This document shows, one piece after another, positions 43,153 to 52,333 of a stretch of DNA of 64,000 nucleotides. The DNA is taken from NCBI RefSeq assembly GCF_001642995.1, contig NZ_LOHS01000156.1, positions 140,002 through 204,001 of the forward strand, given 5' to 3'. A program made the position numbers and the translations under genes. The first letter of the stretch is position 1. Each line of letters opens with the position of its first letter. The stretch comes from Streptomyces jeddahensis. Its GTDB lineage: Bacteria; Actinomycetota; Actinomycetes; Streptomycetales; Streptomycetaceae. Below the pieces are notes generated by a model. The model worked only from the letters and a program-made list of their open reading frames with translations. It was not told where the DNA came from and did not search any database.

Positions 43153-44199
43153 TCACCAAACGCTGCGGGTCGATTGGTGTCGCGCTTGGGTGGGCGTGGT
43201 GTTGGTCCATCGTTTGTAGGCGCGGCGGAACTCGCGCGGGTCGCTGTAGCCGAGTTCGGCTGCGATGGCGGTGATCGACCTGCGTGTCTGCATCAGCAGT
43301 ACGTCGGCCTGCTGCCGCCGTACCCGGTCCTGGATCGTGCCGAAGCTGTACCCGGCTTTGGCGAGGTGACGATGGAGGGTGCGGGGACTCATGCCCAGCG
43401 CGTCGGCGACCTGCGTCGCCGTTCGGCGGGAGCGGAGGTCTTGGCGAAGTGTTCCTTCGACGGTTGCGACGAGGTCGTCGACCGGATCGGAGTCCAGGAG
43501 CGCGCGAGTGGCCTGCAAAGCAGCCTCGAACTGGGTGGCGTTCGCCGTGGGAACGCGCCGCTCTTCGAGGGCACTGGCCATCGTGAGGGTCGTGTGTTCG
43601 CAGTCGAAGGTGACCGGGCAGCGCCACAGTCGGGTGTACGCCGCAGCCCACGGTGGCGGCGGGTAGGACAGTTCCGCGGCCAGCGGGCCGGATGACGGGC
43701 CGAACATGAGCCGGGTGAGGACCACGATCCCGGCGAAGGCCTCCTCACTGAGGAAGACCATCAGGTCCGGCTCGTGGGTGCGGGGCAGGAGCTCGACCAC
43801 GTTTCCCTGGTCCGTGCGGGACACGACGTAGTCCAGCATCGTGCCCGCCCCTTGGTGGAACTGGGTCGCGACCTTCAGGGCCTCGGCGCCCGTCGATGCG
43901 GACCGCACGGCGGTGCCGAGCGTTCCCCAGGTGAGGAGTGGGTCGCGGCTTCCGATCATGAGGCCGAGCGGTCCGGCGGGCAGTTCCTTCAGGGCCCGGC
44001 GTATCACGGTGATCGCCTGCCGGTAGGAGACCAGCGTCCGGGGCTGCTCGAGCCGGGCCCGGTCCAGGCCCGTGCCCGCGAACCACCTGGCCGTCTCGAC
44101 TCGGTACTGGTCAGCCAGTTCGAGCAACCCGGTCAGGATCACCGGAGGAATCGTGGCCTGGGTCAGCTTCGGTTCCTCCACAGTCCGCCTCCTCGACAT
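43153..44199 (-). CDS. AraC-family regulator (OruR-like)
   Basis: The 348-residue product (ATG 44199) has an N-terminal arabinose-operon-regulator-type sensing domain (LTGLLELADQYRVETARWFAGTGL...GPLGLMIGSRDPLLTWGTLG). The C-terminal double HTH is ATQVADALGMSPRTLHRHLAKAGYSFGTI and ITAIAAELGYSDPREFRRAYKRWT. This layout is found in regulators of amino-acid, amine and aromatic catabolism. It is divergent, with a ~220-bp gap, from the six-gene operon starting at 44422, which it most probably activates in response to that pathway's substrate. Confidence 0.9.
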   Translation of the reverse strand: MSRRRTVEEPKLTQATIPPVILTGLLELADQYRVETARWFAGTGLDRARLEQPRTLVSYRQAITVIRRALKELPAGPLGLMIGSRDPLLTWGTLGTAVRSASTGAEALKVATQFHQGAGTMLDYVVSRTDQGNVVELLPRTHEPDLMVFLSEEAFAGIVVLTRLMFGPSSGPLAAELSYPPPPWAAAYTRLWRCPVTFDCEHTTLTMASALEERRVPTANATQFEAALQATRALLDSDPVDDLVATVEGTLRQDLRSRRTATQVADALGMSPRTLHRHLAKAGYSFGTIQDRVRRQQADVLLMQTRRSITAIAAELGYSDPREFRRAYKRWTNTTPTQARHQSTRSVW

Positions 44200-44421
44200 C
44201 CTGCCGCCGCCATCTCCCTCCACCCGAGGCGAGGAGGGTCCGCGTTCGCGCCATGACGGGGGGAAATGTTGCCACAAGCGTGACGCGGCGCCCAGATTCG
44301 GGCGGCGCGTTCCTACCGTCGCTCAACCGTTCATGGTTGCGGCCAGGCAATCGGCCACCGCGCAGCGATGGACGTCGCACCACGGGCCGGGAGCCGGAGC
44401 AAGGCGGAGGAGGAACACGCG

Positions 44422-45369
44422 ATGAGCGACGTGATGAAGCTGGGGTGCGTGGGCGTGCACGTGCTCGACCATCTGGTGATCGGGATCGAGTCGATCCCCG
44501 AGCACAACGACGGTCAGATGGTCGAGACCATCCGCGCCACCGCCGCCGGCACTGCCGGCGGGACAGCGCTGGTGGCGGCGCGACTGGGAGCCGACGTCCG
44601 CAGCATCGGAGCGATCGGGGACGACGTCCTCGCGGACACTCTCCTGGCGCTCCTGGTCCGCGAGGGCGTGGACACCTCCGGCCTGATACGCAAGCAGGGC
44701 CACCAGACATCGGCCTCCGTGCTGCCCGTGCGCCCCAACGGCGACCGCCCGGCCTGGCACTGCATCGGGGCGAACGCGGCGTTCACCCTCGACGACGTCC
44801 CCGACGACCGACTGAGCGACCTGACGCATCTGCACCTCGGTGGCCCGGAGTTCCTCGGCGGCGACGCCGCCGCCTCGCTGCTGGCCCGGGCACGCTCGCG
44901 CGGTGCGACGACCTCGGTCGACATCCTCGCCCCCGGCGACCCGGGAATGCTGGAGTGGATCGCGGCCGCGCTGCCCCACACCGACTACCTGCTGCCCAAC
45001 CACGAGCAGGTGCTGGGCTTCACCGGCGCCGACGACCTGCTCACCGGCGCCCGCGCCCTCGTGAGCGCCGGCGCCGCGTGCGTGGCCGTGACCCAGGGTG
45101 CCCGCGGTGCCCTGGTGGTGACCGCGGACGAGGTGGTGGAGGTCCCGGCCTACGCGGTGAAGGTCGTCGACACCACCGGGTGCGGCGATGCGTTCAGCGC
45201 GGGCTTCCTGCGCGCCCGGTCGCTCGGGCTCGGGCTGCGGGAGGCGGTCGAGCTCGGCTGCGCGACGTCGGCACAGACCGCCGGCGGCCTCGGGACCGAC
45301 GCCGGCACCTACACACTCGACGACGTCCGCGCATTCGCCGCGATCGCCGGCCGCCTGGACGTCCGGTGA
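44422..45369 (+). CDS. PfkB-family carbohydrate kinase
   Basis: A 315-residue ribokinase-like kinase from ATG 44422 (GGCGGAGGAGG upstream). It has GGTALVAARLGADVRSIGAIGDD (PfkB signature 1) and VVDTTGCGDAFSAGFLRAR (signature 2, with the catalytic Asp; the usual G-A-G-D anion hole reads G-C-G-D). It transfers ATP phosphate to a sugar, sugar acid or nucleoside. As first gene of an operon with a class II aldolase, a kinase-then-aldolase route is suggested. Start overlaps no gene; stop overlaps the MFS start (GTGA). Confidence 0.88.
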   Translation: MSDVMKLGCVGVHVLDHLVIGIESIPEHNDGQMVETIRATAAGTAGGTALVAARLGADVRSIGAIGDDVLADTLLALLVREGVDTSGLIRKQGHQTSASVLPVRPNGDRPAWHCIGANAAFTLDDVPDDRLSDLTHLHLGGPEFLGGDAAASLLARARSRGATTSVDILAPGDPGMLEWIAAALPHTDYLLPNHEQVLGFTGADDLLTGARALVSAGAACVAVTQGARGALVVTADEVVEVPAYAVKVVDTTGCGDAFSAGFLRARSLGLGLREAVELGCATSAQTAGGLGTDAGTYTLDDVRAFAAIAGRLDVR

Positions 45370-46565
45370 GCCGCCGTAAGAGGCCGGCCGCGACCACGTT
45401 GATGGTCTGCGCGGGATACGCCGCTCAGGGCCTCGGCTACGCCGCGGTCGTCACCGCGCTTCCCGCGGCCAAGGACCGCATGGACTTCAGCGACGCCGTC
45501 ATCTCCGCGATTCTGCTCGGGGTCTGCGTCGCCGCGTCGTTCGGGTCGGGGCTGGCGGATGCGGTCGCTGTGCGCCGCGGGAGCCGGAGTGCGCTGTGCC
45601 TCGGATTCCTGCTGCAGTTCGCCGCCCTGGCCGGGATGAGCCTCGCCCACGACCGAGTCGTCTACCTGGGCGCGGTCGCCGTCTACGGTCTGGGCCTGGG
45701 TACGGTCGACGCGGCGAACAACATGCAGGGCGTCGCCCTGCAGAACCGCGCCGGAGTGCCCATGATGGGCCGCCTGTACTCGGCCTTCACCACCGGCGGC
45801 ATCATCGGAGCGCTCCTCGCCGCGGCTCTGGCCACCGGCGGTGTCTCCGCACTGACCCTGGTCGGGGGCGTTGCTCTGCTGCAGCTCACCGTGGCACTCA
45901 CCGGCCGGATCTGGCTCCTGCCGCAGCATCCGGCCCGCCCGGCGGACACCACCTCGCCCGCCCGCCGACGCACCCCGCTCCCGCGAGCGGCGATCTGGGC
46001 TGTCGGGTCGCTCGTCCTCGTCGCCTACGTGCTCGACGCGGCGGTCTCGACCTGGAGCACCGTCTATCTCTCCGACGGGTTGAAGACCTCCGATGCCGTC
46101 GCGCCGGTCGGCTATGCGGCCTACCTGGCGATGGTCCTGCTCGCCCGGCTCGTGACCGACCCGGCCGTGCTGCGCTGGGGCCGACGTGCCGTCGGTGTGT
46201 GCGCCCTCGCCCTCGGAACCATCGGGTGCGCCCTCGTCGTCACCGGCCCGGGCGCCGCGGCGGCCATCGCCGGATTCGCGGTCGCCGGCATCGCCACCGG
46301 AGTCCTGGTGCCGATCGCCTTCGCGGCCGCCGGTCAGCTGCTGCCCGACCGCAGCGACGAGGTCATCGCCCGCGTCAACGTCTTCAACTATGCCGGCGCC
46401 GTCACCGGAGCCGTCGTCCCGGGCCTGCTCGGCGCAGGTGCCGACCTCCGGCTCGGGTTCGTGGCACCCGCGCTCGCGCTCCTGCTCGTGCTGCCCCTCG
46501 CCCGCCGGCTCCCGACCCGTACCTCCGCTTCCCGCAAGCCTCTTCCCGAAGGAGAACCAGCGTGA
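45366..46565 (+). CDS. MFS transporter
   Basis: The 399-residue protein (GTG 45366, GTGA overlap with the kinase) has about twelve hydrophobic segments. The MFS loop between helices 2 and 3 reads DAVAVRRGSRSAL, and helix 5 includes SAFTTGGIIGALLAAALA. Its fold and wording (AANNMQGVALQNRAG) resemble sugar/fucose-permease-like MFS members of actinobacteria. In context it should import the operon's substrate or export a product. Confidence 0.85.
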   Translation: MSRRKRPAATTLMVCAGYAAQGLGYAAVVTALPAAKDRMDFSDAVISAILLGVCVAASFGSGLADAVAVRRGSRSALCLGFLLQFAALAGMSLAHDRVVYLGAVAVYGLGLGTVDAANNMQGVALQNRAGVPMMGRLYSAFTTGGIIGALLAAALATGGVSALTLVGGVALLQLTVALTGRIWLLPQHPARPADTTSPARRRTPLPRAAIWAVGSLVLVAYVLDAAVSTWSTVYLSDGLKTSDAVAPVGYAAYLAMVLLARLVTDPAVLRWGRRAVGVCALALGTIGCALVVTGPGAAAAIAGFAVAGIATGVLVPIAFAAAGQLLPDRSDEVIARVNVFNYAGAVTGAVVPGLLGAGADLRLGFVAPALALLLVLPLARRLPTRTSASRKPLPEGEPA

Positions 46566-47944
46566 CCGACGACGTCGATGTCGTGGTGGTGGGCGCCGGA
46601 CTTTCCGGCCTCGCCGCCGCCCGCAGCCTGCAGCGGCACGGGCTGCGCGTGAAGGTGTTCGAGGCGCTCGACAGGGTCGGAGGCCGCGTCGACTCCGCCA
46701 CCGTCGCCGATGCGCATGTCGACCTCGGAGGCACCTTCGTCGGACCCGACCACGACCGCATCAACTCCCTCGCCGACGAGGTCGGCGTGGGCCGCTACCT
46801 GACGCACGACGCCGGGGACAACCTGCTGCTGTGGCGCAAGGACCGCAAGCGGTACCGCGGGGCCGTCCTCCCGATCGGTGCGACCTCCTTGCTGGACCTC
46901 GCCCGTATCCGTTCCTCCCTCGAGCGGATGAGCCGCAAGATCCCCGTCGGCCGGCCGTGGGGCGCCCCCGATGCGGCAGGCCTCGACGCCCAGACCCTCG
47001 GCAGCTGGCTCACCGCCAAGCACGCCGGCCAGGCCACCAAAGACCTGATGGCGGTGGTGTGCAAGACCTCGTGGGGCTGCGAACCCTCGGAGATCTCGCT
47101 GCTGTACGTGCTGCACTACATCGCCCAGGCGGGCGGGCTCGACCCGATGCTCGACACCCGCGGCGGCGCGCAGGAGCAGCACTTCGTCGAAGGCTCGCAC
47201 GAGATCGCGGTCCGCGTCGCCGACGGACTGGGCGCGGACACCGTCCGCCTCGGGTCGCCGGTCCTGCGGATCGACTGGAGCGACGACGCTGTGACCGTCC
47301 ACAGCGACGACGGCCCCACCACCGCACGCCGCGTCATCGTCGCGGTTCCGCCGGCCATGCGACGCCGGATCCGGTTCGTCCCCGACCTTCCCGCCGCGCA
47401 CCGGCGCCTCTCACAGCGCTGGTCGCCCGGCGTACTGTCCAAGATCTACGCCGTCTACGAGGCGCCGTTCTGGCGCGAACAGGGCCTCAGCGGCATGACG
47501 ATCTCCGACGAAGGCCCCGTCTTCATCACCTTCGACGCCAGCCCTCCCGACGCCTCCCGCGGCGTCCTCCTCGGCTTCATCGGAGGCGACTACGCACGCG
47601 AGTGGGACTCAGTGGACGCCGCCGAACGGCGCATGCGCACGCTCTCGGTGCTCGCGGACCTCTTCGGAGAACGCGCCCTGAAACCACGCGGCTACACCGA
47701 TCAGCGGTGGGGCGAGGAGGACTGGCTCGGCGGCGGACCCACGGCAGCACCAGGCCCCGGAGCGGTCGCCTCGTTGCACGCCCGGCTGGCAGAGCCGGTC
47801 GGCCCCATCCACTGGGCCGGCACCGAGACCGCGCGACGCTGGGCCGGATTCATGGACGGCGCGGTCACAGCCGGCGAACGCGCCGCCCGCGAGACCGCCA
47901 TCGAACTCACCACCACCACGCCCGACGAGAAGGCACGCCGATGA
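46562..47944 (+). CDS. Flavin-containing amine oxidase
   Basis: A 460-residue FAD enzyme starting at GTG 46562 (GTGA overlap). N-terminal FAD-binding motif VVVVGAGLSGLAAARSLQRHG with VFEALDRVGGRV and a C-terminal PIHWAGTETARRWAGFMDGAVTAGERAA, the monoamine-oxidase family signature that closes the FAD site. Like MAO and putrescine oxidases it should oxidise a primary or secondary amine to imine, releasing H2O2. With the aldehyde dehydrogenase at the operon's end this suggests amine to aldehyde to acid. Substrate not readable. Confidence 0.88.
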   Translation: MTDDVDVVVVGAGLSGLAAARSLQRHGLRVKVFEALDRVGGRVDSATVADAHVDLGGTFVGPDHDRINSLADEVGVGRYLTHDAGDNLLLWRKDRKRYRGAVLPIGATSLLDLARIRSSLERMSRKIPVGRPWGAPDAAGLDAQTLGSWLTAKHAGQATKDLMAVVCKTSWGCEPSEISLLYVLHYIAQAGGLDPMLDTRGGAQEQHFVEGSHEIAVRVADGLGADTVRLGSPVLRIDWSDDAVTVHSDDGPTTARRVIVAVPPAMRRRIRFVPDLPAAHRRLSQRWSPGVLSKIYAVYEAPFWREQGLSGMTISDEGPVFITFDASPPDASRGVLLGFIGGDYAREWDSVDAAERRMRTLSVLADLFGERALKPRGYTDQRWGEEDWLGGGPTAAPGPGAVASLHARLAEPVGPIHWAGTETARRWAGFMDGAVTAGERAARETAIELTTTTPDEKARR

Positions 47945-48360
47945 CCTGGAGCCGCCACCACAGCCAGCTGACCACCGCCACCGCCCCCCAGCTGTGGGAG
48001 CGCTGGACGAACGCCGCCTACTGGCAGCTCGACGACCCCGGCGTCGCATGGGCCCAGATCGACGGCCCCCTCACCGTCGGAACGACCGGAGTCGTCAAGG
48101 ACCACGGCACCCCGGCCCAGAAGATCGAGTTCACCCGCGTCGAACACGAACGCGCCATGGACTTCGTCATCCGGCTGCCACTGGCCACCCTGACCATCAC
48201 CCACGACATGGAGCCCGCCGGCGAGGGCATGCGCACCACCCACGGCGTCGTCCTCGACGGCCCCCTGCACCGCCTCTACGCCGCGTTGCTCGGCGGGAAA
48301 CTCGCACGCCAACTCCCCGTCGTGGTCCGCAACGTAACGGCCGGCGCCCTCAAGCGCTGA
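47941..48360 (+). CDS. SRPBCC (START-like) family protein
   Basis: A 139-residue protein with the SRPBCC lipid/ligand-binding fold pattern: QLTTATAPQLWERWTNAAYWQLDDPG, WAQIDGPLTVGTTGVVK and a long C-terminal helix (LHRLYAALLGGKLARQLP). ATG overlaps the amine-oxidase stop (ATGA). These proteins bind hydrophobic or aromatic small molecules or act as cyclases/aromatases. Here it may bind an intermediate of the pathway. Confidence 0.82.
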   Translation: MTWSRHHSQLTTATAPQLWERWTNAAYWQLDDPGVAWAQIDGPLTVGTTGVVKDHGTPAQKIEFTRVEHERAMDFVIRLPLATLTITHDMEPAGEGMRTTHGVVLDGPLHRLYAALLGGKLARQLPVVVRNVTAGALKR

Positions 48361-48441
48361 GCCGCCCGAACAAGCCCGAACAGCCACCACCCGATGCAAC
48401 GGCAAGACCAACGGCACAAGAACGGACGCGGTGACAACGCA

Positions 48442-49089
48442 GTGGACGACACACACGAACTGAAAACCCGGACGGCTCTGGTCGACGCGAGCCGACACCT
48501 CCACGACACCGGGCTCGTCACCGGCACGTCGGGAAACCTCAGCGTCCGCATCGGCGACCACGTACTCGTGACGCCGTCCGGAGTGAGCTACCAGACGCTG
48601 GAACCCGCCGACATCGCCCGCGTCACACTCGACGGCGACATCCTCGACCCGGGCGCGAGCTCACCCTCCTCGGAAACCCCCCTCCACCTGGGGATCTACC
48701 GCACAACCGACGCCCAGGCCATCGTGCACACGCACGCGCCGTGGGCCACCGCCCTCGGCCTGGTGCGCGACGAGCTGCCCAGCGTCCACTACGCCATCCT
48801 CCAGCTCGGAGGCCCGATCCGAGTGGCGCCCTACGCAACCTTCGGAAGCCAGGAACTCGCCGACAACGTGCGCCGCGCGATGCTCGACCGGAAGGCTGCG
48901 CTCATGCGGAACCACGGCGCAGTCACCAGTGGCGCCACATTGGCCGAGGCAGTCCGCAACGCCGAATCGGTCGAATGGCTCGCACGCCTGTATCTGCAGG
49001 CAGCCCAACTCGCAGAGCCGGCAACGCTGACAACCGAGCAGCTGGAGGACGTATGGCGCCGTGCCACAGCCAGCGGATACCAGCCCTGA
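48442..49089 (+). CDS. Class II aldolase/adducin-family enzyme
   Basis: GTG 48442 gives 215 residues (an in-frame ATG at 48394 is possible but has no ribosome site). It has the fuculose-phosphate-aldolase pattern: TGLVTGTSGNLSVRIG (phosphate loop), SSETPLHLGIY with the catalytic Glu, zinc ligands in IVHTHAPWATALG and a third His in LMRNHGAVT. Family members perform zinc-dependent retro-aldol cleavage or decarboxylation of phosphorylated sugars or acids. Paired with the PfkB kinase it would split a phosphorylated substrate into two carbonyl fragments. Confidence 0.88.
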   Translation: MDDTHELKTRTALVDASRHLHDTGLVTGTSGNLSVRIGDHVLVTPSGVSYQTLEPADIARVTLDGDILDPGASSPSSETPLHLGIYRTTDAQAIVHTHAPWATALGLVRDELPSVHYAILQLGGPIRVAPYATFGSQELADNVRRAMLDRKAALMRNHGAVTSGATLAEAVRNAESVEWLARLYLQAAQLAEPATLTTEQLEDVWRRATASGYQP

Positions 49090-49191
49090 ACCAACCTCCG
49101 GGGGCCCGCGCCACAAGGCCCGCGCGCGGCCACAAAGCACCGAAATGACCCGCCCTTTGAGCCATGCCACGTCGAGAGCGAAAGGGATTCT

Positions 49192-49245
49192 GTGAGTCCT
49201 ACCAGCCAAGCAGCCGCCATGAGTCCTACCAGCCAAGCAGCCGCC
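49192..49245 (+). repeat. 27-bp tandem duplication at the start of the aldehyde dehydrogenase gene
   Basis: Units 49192-49218 and 49219-49245 are identical except that the first begins GTG and the second ATG. Each encodes MSPTSQAAA. The frame is kept, so the protein merely gains nine residues. The exactness shows the event is recent. Confidence 0.93.
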
Positions 49246-50727
49246 AGTCGGCGCGGACACACCGCCGCCACGTTCGACTCGCTCGACCCCGCCACCGGCG
49301 AGGTCGTCGGCACCCACCCGGTGCACACCGAGGAGGAGGTACGCGCGGCCGTCGACCTCGCCCGCACCGAGGCCGCCTGGTGGGCCGGCCTCAGCTTCAC
49401 GGGGCGCAAGCGGCACCTGACGGCGTGGAAAGCCGCGATGGTCCAGCGACTGCCCGAGCTCATCGAAATGGTGCACCGCGAGACCGGCAAACCGCTCGGC
49501 GACGCGACGCTCGAGGCAGGGCTCGCGATCGAACACATCGGGTGGGCCGCCGGACACGCGAGGAGAGTGCTCGCCCGGCGCAAGGTGTCCCCGGGCTTGC
49601 TGATGGCCCATCAGTCCGCGTCGGTGGCCTACAAACCGCTCGGCGTGATCGGCGTGATCGGGCCGTGGAACTACCCGGTCTTCACACCGCTGGGGTCGAT
49701 CGCCTACGCACTGGCAGCCGGCAACGCCGTGGTCTTCAAGCCCAGCGAGTACACCCCGGGGGTGGGCGTGTGGCTCGCCGAGCGATTCGAGGAGGCCGTG
49801 GGCCGTCCGGTCCTCCAGGTCGTCACCGGCCTCGGCGCCACCGGCGCCGCACTGTGCCACGCCGGGGCCGACAAGATCGCCTTCACCGGATCGACGGCCA
49901 CCGGTAAGAAGGTGATGGCCGCGTGCGCCGAGACGCTCACACCGGTGGTCATCGAAGCCGGGGGCAAGGACGCTGTGATCGTCGACGCCGACGCCGACAT
50001 CCCCGTCGCGGCCGACGCGGCGCTCTGGGGTGCGTGCAGCAACGCCGGGCAGACGTGCATCGGCGTCGAGCGGGTCTACGTCCACGAGCAGGTGTACGAC
50101 GAGTTCGTCGACGCACTCACCACCAAGGCCGCCCGCCTGCACGCGGGCGCCGATGGCAAGATCGGACCGATCACCATGCCGAGCCAGCTGCACGTCATCC
50201 GCCGGCACGTGCAGGACGCCCTCGACAAGGGCGGCCGCGCGGTGGTCGGCGGCCTCGACGCCGTAGGTGAGCGCTACGTGCAGCCGACCATCCTGGTCGA
50301 CGTGCCGGAGAACTCCCTGGCGGTGCAGGAGGAGACCTTCGGACCGACCATGACCGTCGCGAAGGTGCGGGACATGGACGAAGCCATCGAACTGACCAAC
50401 GCGACCGCCTACGGCCTCGGAAGCACGGTCTTCAGCAAGCGCCACGGCATGACCGTCGCCGAGCGGATCCGCTCGGGCATGTCCGCGGTCAACGGCGTGA
50501 TCAGCTTCGCCGGCATACCGAGCCTGCCCTTCGGTGGTGTCGGCGACTCCGGCTTCGGCCGCATCCACGGGCCCGACGGCCTGAAGGAGTTCACCTACGC
50601 CAAGGCGATCGCCCGGCAGAGGTTCAGGCCGATGCTCACACTGACCACCTTCGACCGCACCGAGAAGACCGACAGGCTGTTCACTCGGGTGATCGGCCTT
50701 CTCCACGGGCCCAGGACGAGGAGGTAG
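49192..50727 (+). CDS. NAD(P)-dependent aldehyde dehydrogenase
   Basis: The 511-residue product has the ALDH fold: VIGPWNYPVFTPLGSIAYAL, KPSEYTP, FTGSTATGKKVM (coenzyme loop), active-site Glu in VIEAGGKDAVIV and catalytic Cys in GACSNAGQTCIGVERVY. The last ~30 residues (FDRTEKTDRLFTRVIGLLHG) form a possible amphipathic membrane-association tail. Start GTG 49192 is preceded by AAAGGGA; residues 1-18 are an exact tandem duplicate (MSPTSQAAA twice), and the second copy's ATG has no ribosome site. It likely oxidises the aldehyde made by the amine oxidase or the aldolase. Confidence 0.92.
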   Translation: MSPTSQAAAMSPTSQAAASRRGHTAATFDSLDPATGEVVGTHPVHTEEEVRAAVDLARTEAAWWAGLSFTGRKRHLTAWKAAMVQRLPELIEMVHRETGKPLGDATLEAGLAIEHIGWAAGHARRVLARRKVSPGLLMAHQSASVAYKPLGVIGVIGPWNYPVFTPLGSIAYALAAGNAVVFKPSEYTPGVGVWLAERFEEAVGRPVLQVVTGLGATGAALCHAGADKIAFTGSTATGKKVMAACAETLTPVVIEAGGKDAVIVDADADIPVAADAALWGACSNAGQTCIGVERVYVHEQVYDEFVDALTTKAARLHAGADGKIGPITMPSQLHVIRRHVQDALDKGGRAVVGGLDAVGERYVQPTILVDVPENSLAVQEETFGPTMTVAKVRDMDEAIELTNATAYGLGSTVFSKRHGMTVAERIRSGMSAVNGVISFAGIPSLPFGGVGDSGFGRIHGPDGLKEFTYAKAIARQRFRPMLTLTTFDRTEKTDRLFTRVIGLLHGPRTRR

Positions 50728-50985
50728 CCGCACAAGCACCCAGGGGCATCAGCGAAGGCCTCGCCGCGACCCCGAGCCGCCAGATCGACTGCACGCCGAC
50801 CGGGTCCGGTTTTCGGCGGTGCGTGGCTCCATTTGGTTGTGGGCTCAACCAGGGAGCGGCTCGTGATGCCGGGCTAGCGCTAGTCCGTCCGGGGAGTCTG
50901 TCGCAGCGCCGGCGGACCGGGAACATTCCGGCAGGCCGCCTCGTTGATCTCAGGTCTACTGCTCCAGACCGAACCGAGGAGTGCC

Positions 50986-51642
50986 TTGCCCGATACCTCG
51001 TCCACCTCCACCGTGCCCCCTCTCCCGCCGCTCGCCACCCAGGCAGAACGCCTGATCGGGCTTGGGGTGCACGAGCTGGCGGGGATAGCCGCCGACGAAG
51101 TACGCAGCTTCGCAGAGGACGCCAGCAGCGGTGACAGCGACGCCCTGCTCGCTGTCCACCCGGACCGCGCCCCCGCCTCCACCCTCGCACCGCTGCTCCG
51201 CCACGACGGCAAGCCCGGCTTCGTCGTCACCGACATGCCCGACGTCGACCGCTTCGCCCCCTGCACCGTCGAGCTGCCCGACGCCCCCCTCTACCTCGTC
51301 ACCAGCCTCGACCGCGGCGACCACATGGCCAACTGGAGCCCGGAAGAGGCACTGCCCGCCCTCACCAAGGAGAACCGCACCCCGCTGCTGCTCACCGAAG
51401 GCATCCACTGGGTGCTCCAGCAGCCGGCGGTCCTCGAGCGCAACCGGTGCTTCATGACCATCGGTTCCCGGCTACGCAAGGCAAACGGCGCCCTGGACGC
51501 CCGCACTCCGGCGATCTGGCTCAGCAACGGCACGGGGCGGGACGGTCGCGAGCGGCGCAACGCCCCGAAGGTCGGCTGGTGCTGGTGGGGCAACCGCCAC
51601 ACCTGGCTGGGCTTCGCCTCCGCTACGGGCCGCAGGCACTAG
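50986..51642 (+). CDS. DUF5701-family protein
   Basis: About 218 residues from TTG 50986 (AGGAG four bases ahead; ATG 50944 is an alternative). Conserved pieces are QAERLIGLGVHELAGIAADEVRSF, YLVTSLDRGDHMANWSPEEALPAL and a C-terminal APKVGWCWWGNRHTWLGFAS, matching my memory of DUF5701. No signal peptide or membrane segment. The family's function is unknown. The gene stands alone on this strand; the following 690 bp hold no intact gene. Confidence 0.8.
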   Translation: MPDTSSTSTVPPLPPLATQAERLIGLGVHELAGIAADEVRSFAEDASSGDSDALLAVHPDRAPASTLAPLLRHDGKPGFVVTDMPDVDRFAPCTVELPDAPLYLVTSLDRGDHMANWSPEEALPALTKENRTPLLLTEGIHWVLQQPAVLERNRCFMTIGSRLRKANGALDARTPAIWLSNGTGRDGRERRNAPKVGWCWWGNRHTWLGFASATGRRH

Positions 51643-51925
51643 CGGCCCCGACGACAAAGAACAGGAAGTTGGGATTCGTCGAAAGGTCCTGGAAGCCGTC
51701 CGGGAAGGCTCCTTCAAGAGGCCTGCTGGGGCAGCGCCGCCAGCGCCCGCTCAGCGGTCGGCACTCCCGGCAGTGTCCTGGTGTTCTATGCCTGACCTCC
51801 TCCGGCGCCGCTCGTGGTCGACGGCTTGCCGTCTGTCGCCCCCGACGACGCCCCGTGCGGAACTTCCTGCGGCTGGCCACTCGGACCGGGCAGGACGTAC
51901 GCGCGGCCGTCGTCTGAACAGCAGG

Positions 51926-51957
51926 AAGGGCGGCTCAGCCGGAGCCGGGCCGCCCTT
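51926..51957. terminator. Hairpin terminator
   Basis: AAGGGCGGC (51926-51934) pairs with GCCGCCCTT (51949-51957) around a 14-base loop that can itself pair partly (CCGG). It follows the end of an unidentified coding relic by about 10 bp. Confidence 0.75.
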
Positions 51958-52192
51958 CGTGTGCGTCAGGTGCAGGACCGGTAGTCGTATCCGGCAACCC
52001 GCCAGGTGCTCGTATCCGGCTCGTTCCCCCGTGGTCGTCATCGTGGTCGCCGGGCGCGGCGGGACAGACTGCCTGGTATGTGACAAGATTCGCGCCCCTC
52101 GCGCCGCGTTGAACTCGAGCATCGCGGACGCGAGCATGGTCGACCAGGCCTTTTGCTCTGCCCAAAAGGCCCAGGCCACACGGGGGAAGCGA

Positions 52193-52255
52193 ATGCTCCG
52201 TGTCCACTTCACCGATGCCGAACTGGTGCGGACCCGTATCGCGTCCGCTGCATGA
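52193..52255 (+). pseudogene. Truncated N-terminus of an ArsR/DUF5937-like regulator
   Basis: ATG 52193 (GGGGGAAG upstream) reads MLRVHFTDAELVRTRIAS and stops after 20 codons. MLRIHFTxxDLARTR is the characteristic beginning of a Streptomyces winged-helix regulator family. The rest, including the DNA-binding domain, is absent. The intact ribosome site suggests a recent truncation. Confidence 0.55.
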
Positions 52256-52333
52256 CGGGCTGGCTTTGTTCGCGACTCGTGACACCAGTTGGTGACGGCA
52301 TTGGGAGGCACCCGGATCCACGGACTGTGTTGT

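Larger units (their letters stand above)
51643..52333. other. Gene-poor stretch with relics
   Basis: This gap contains a hairpin terminator (51926-51957) and a truncated regulator start (52193-52255), annotated separately. Just before the hairpin one frame reads RNFLRLATRTGQDVRAAVV and stops, which could be the last residues of a lost gene. Nothing else recognisable. Confidence 0.5.

Noticed and set aside
44253..45365. Upstream extension of the MFS frame
   Set aside because: It overlaps the PfkB kinase in another frame; the GTGA overlap at 45366 and the first membrane helix set the real start.
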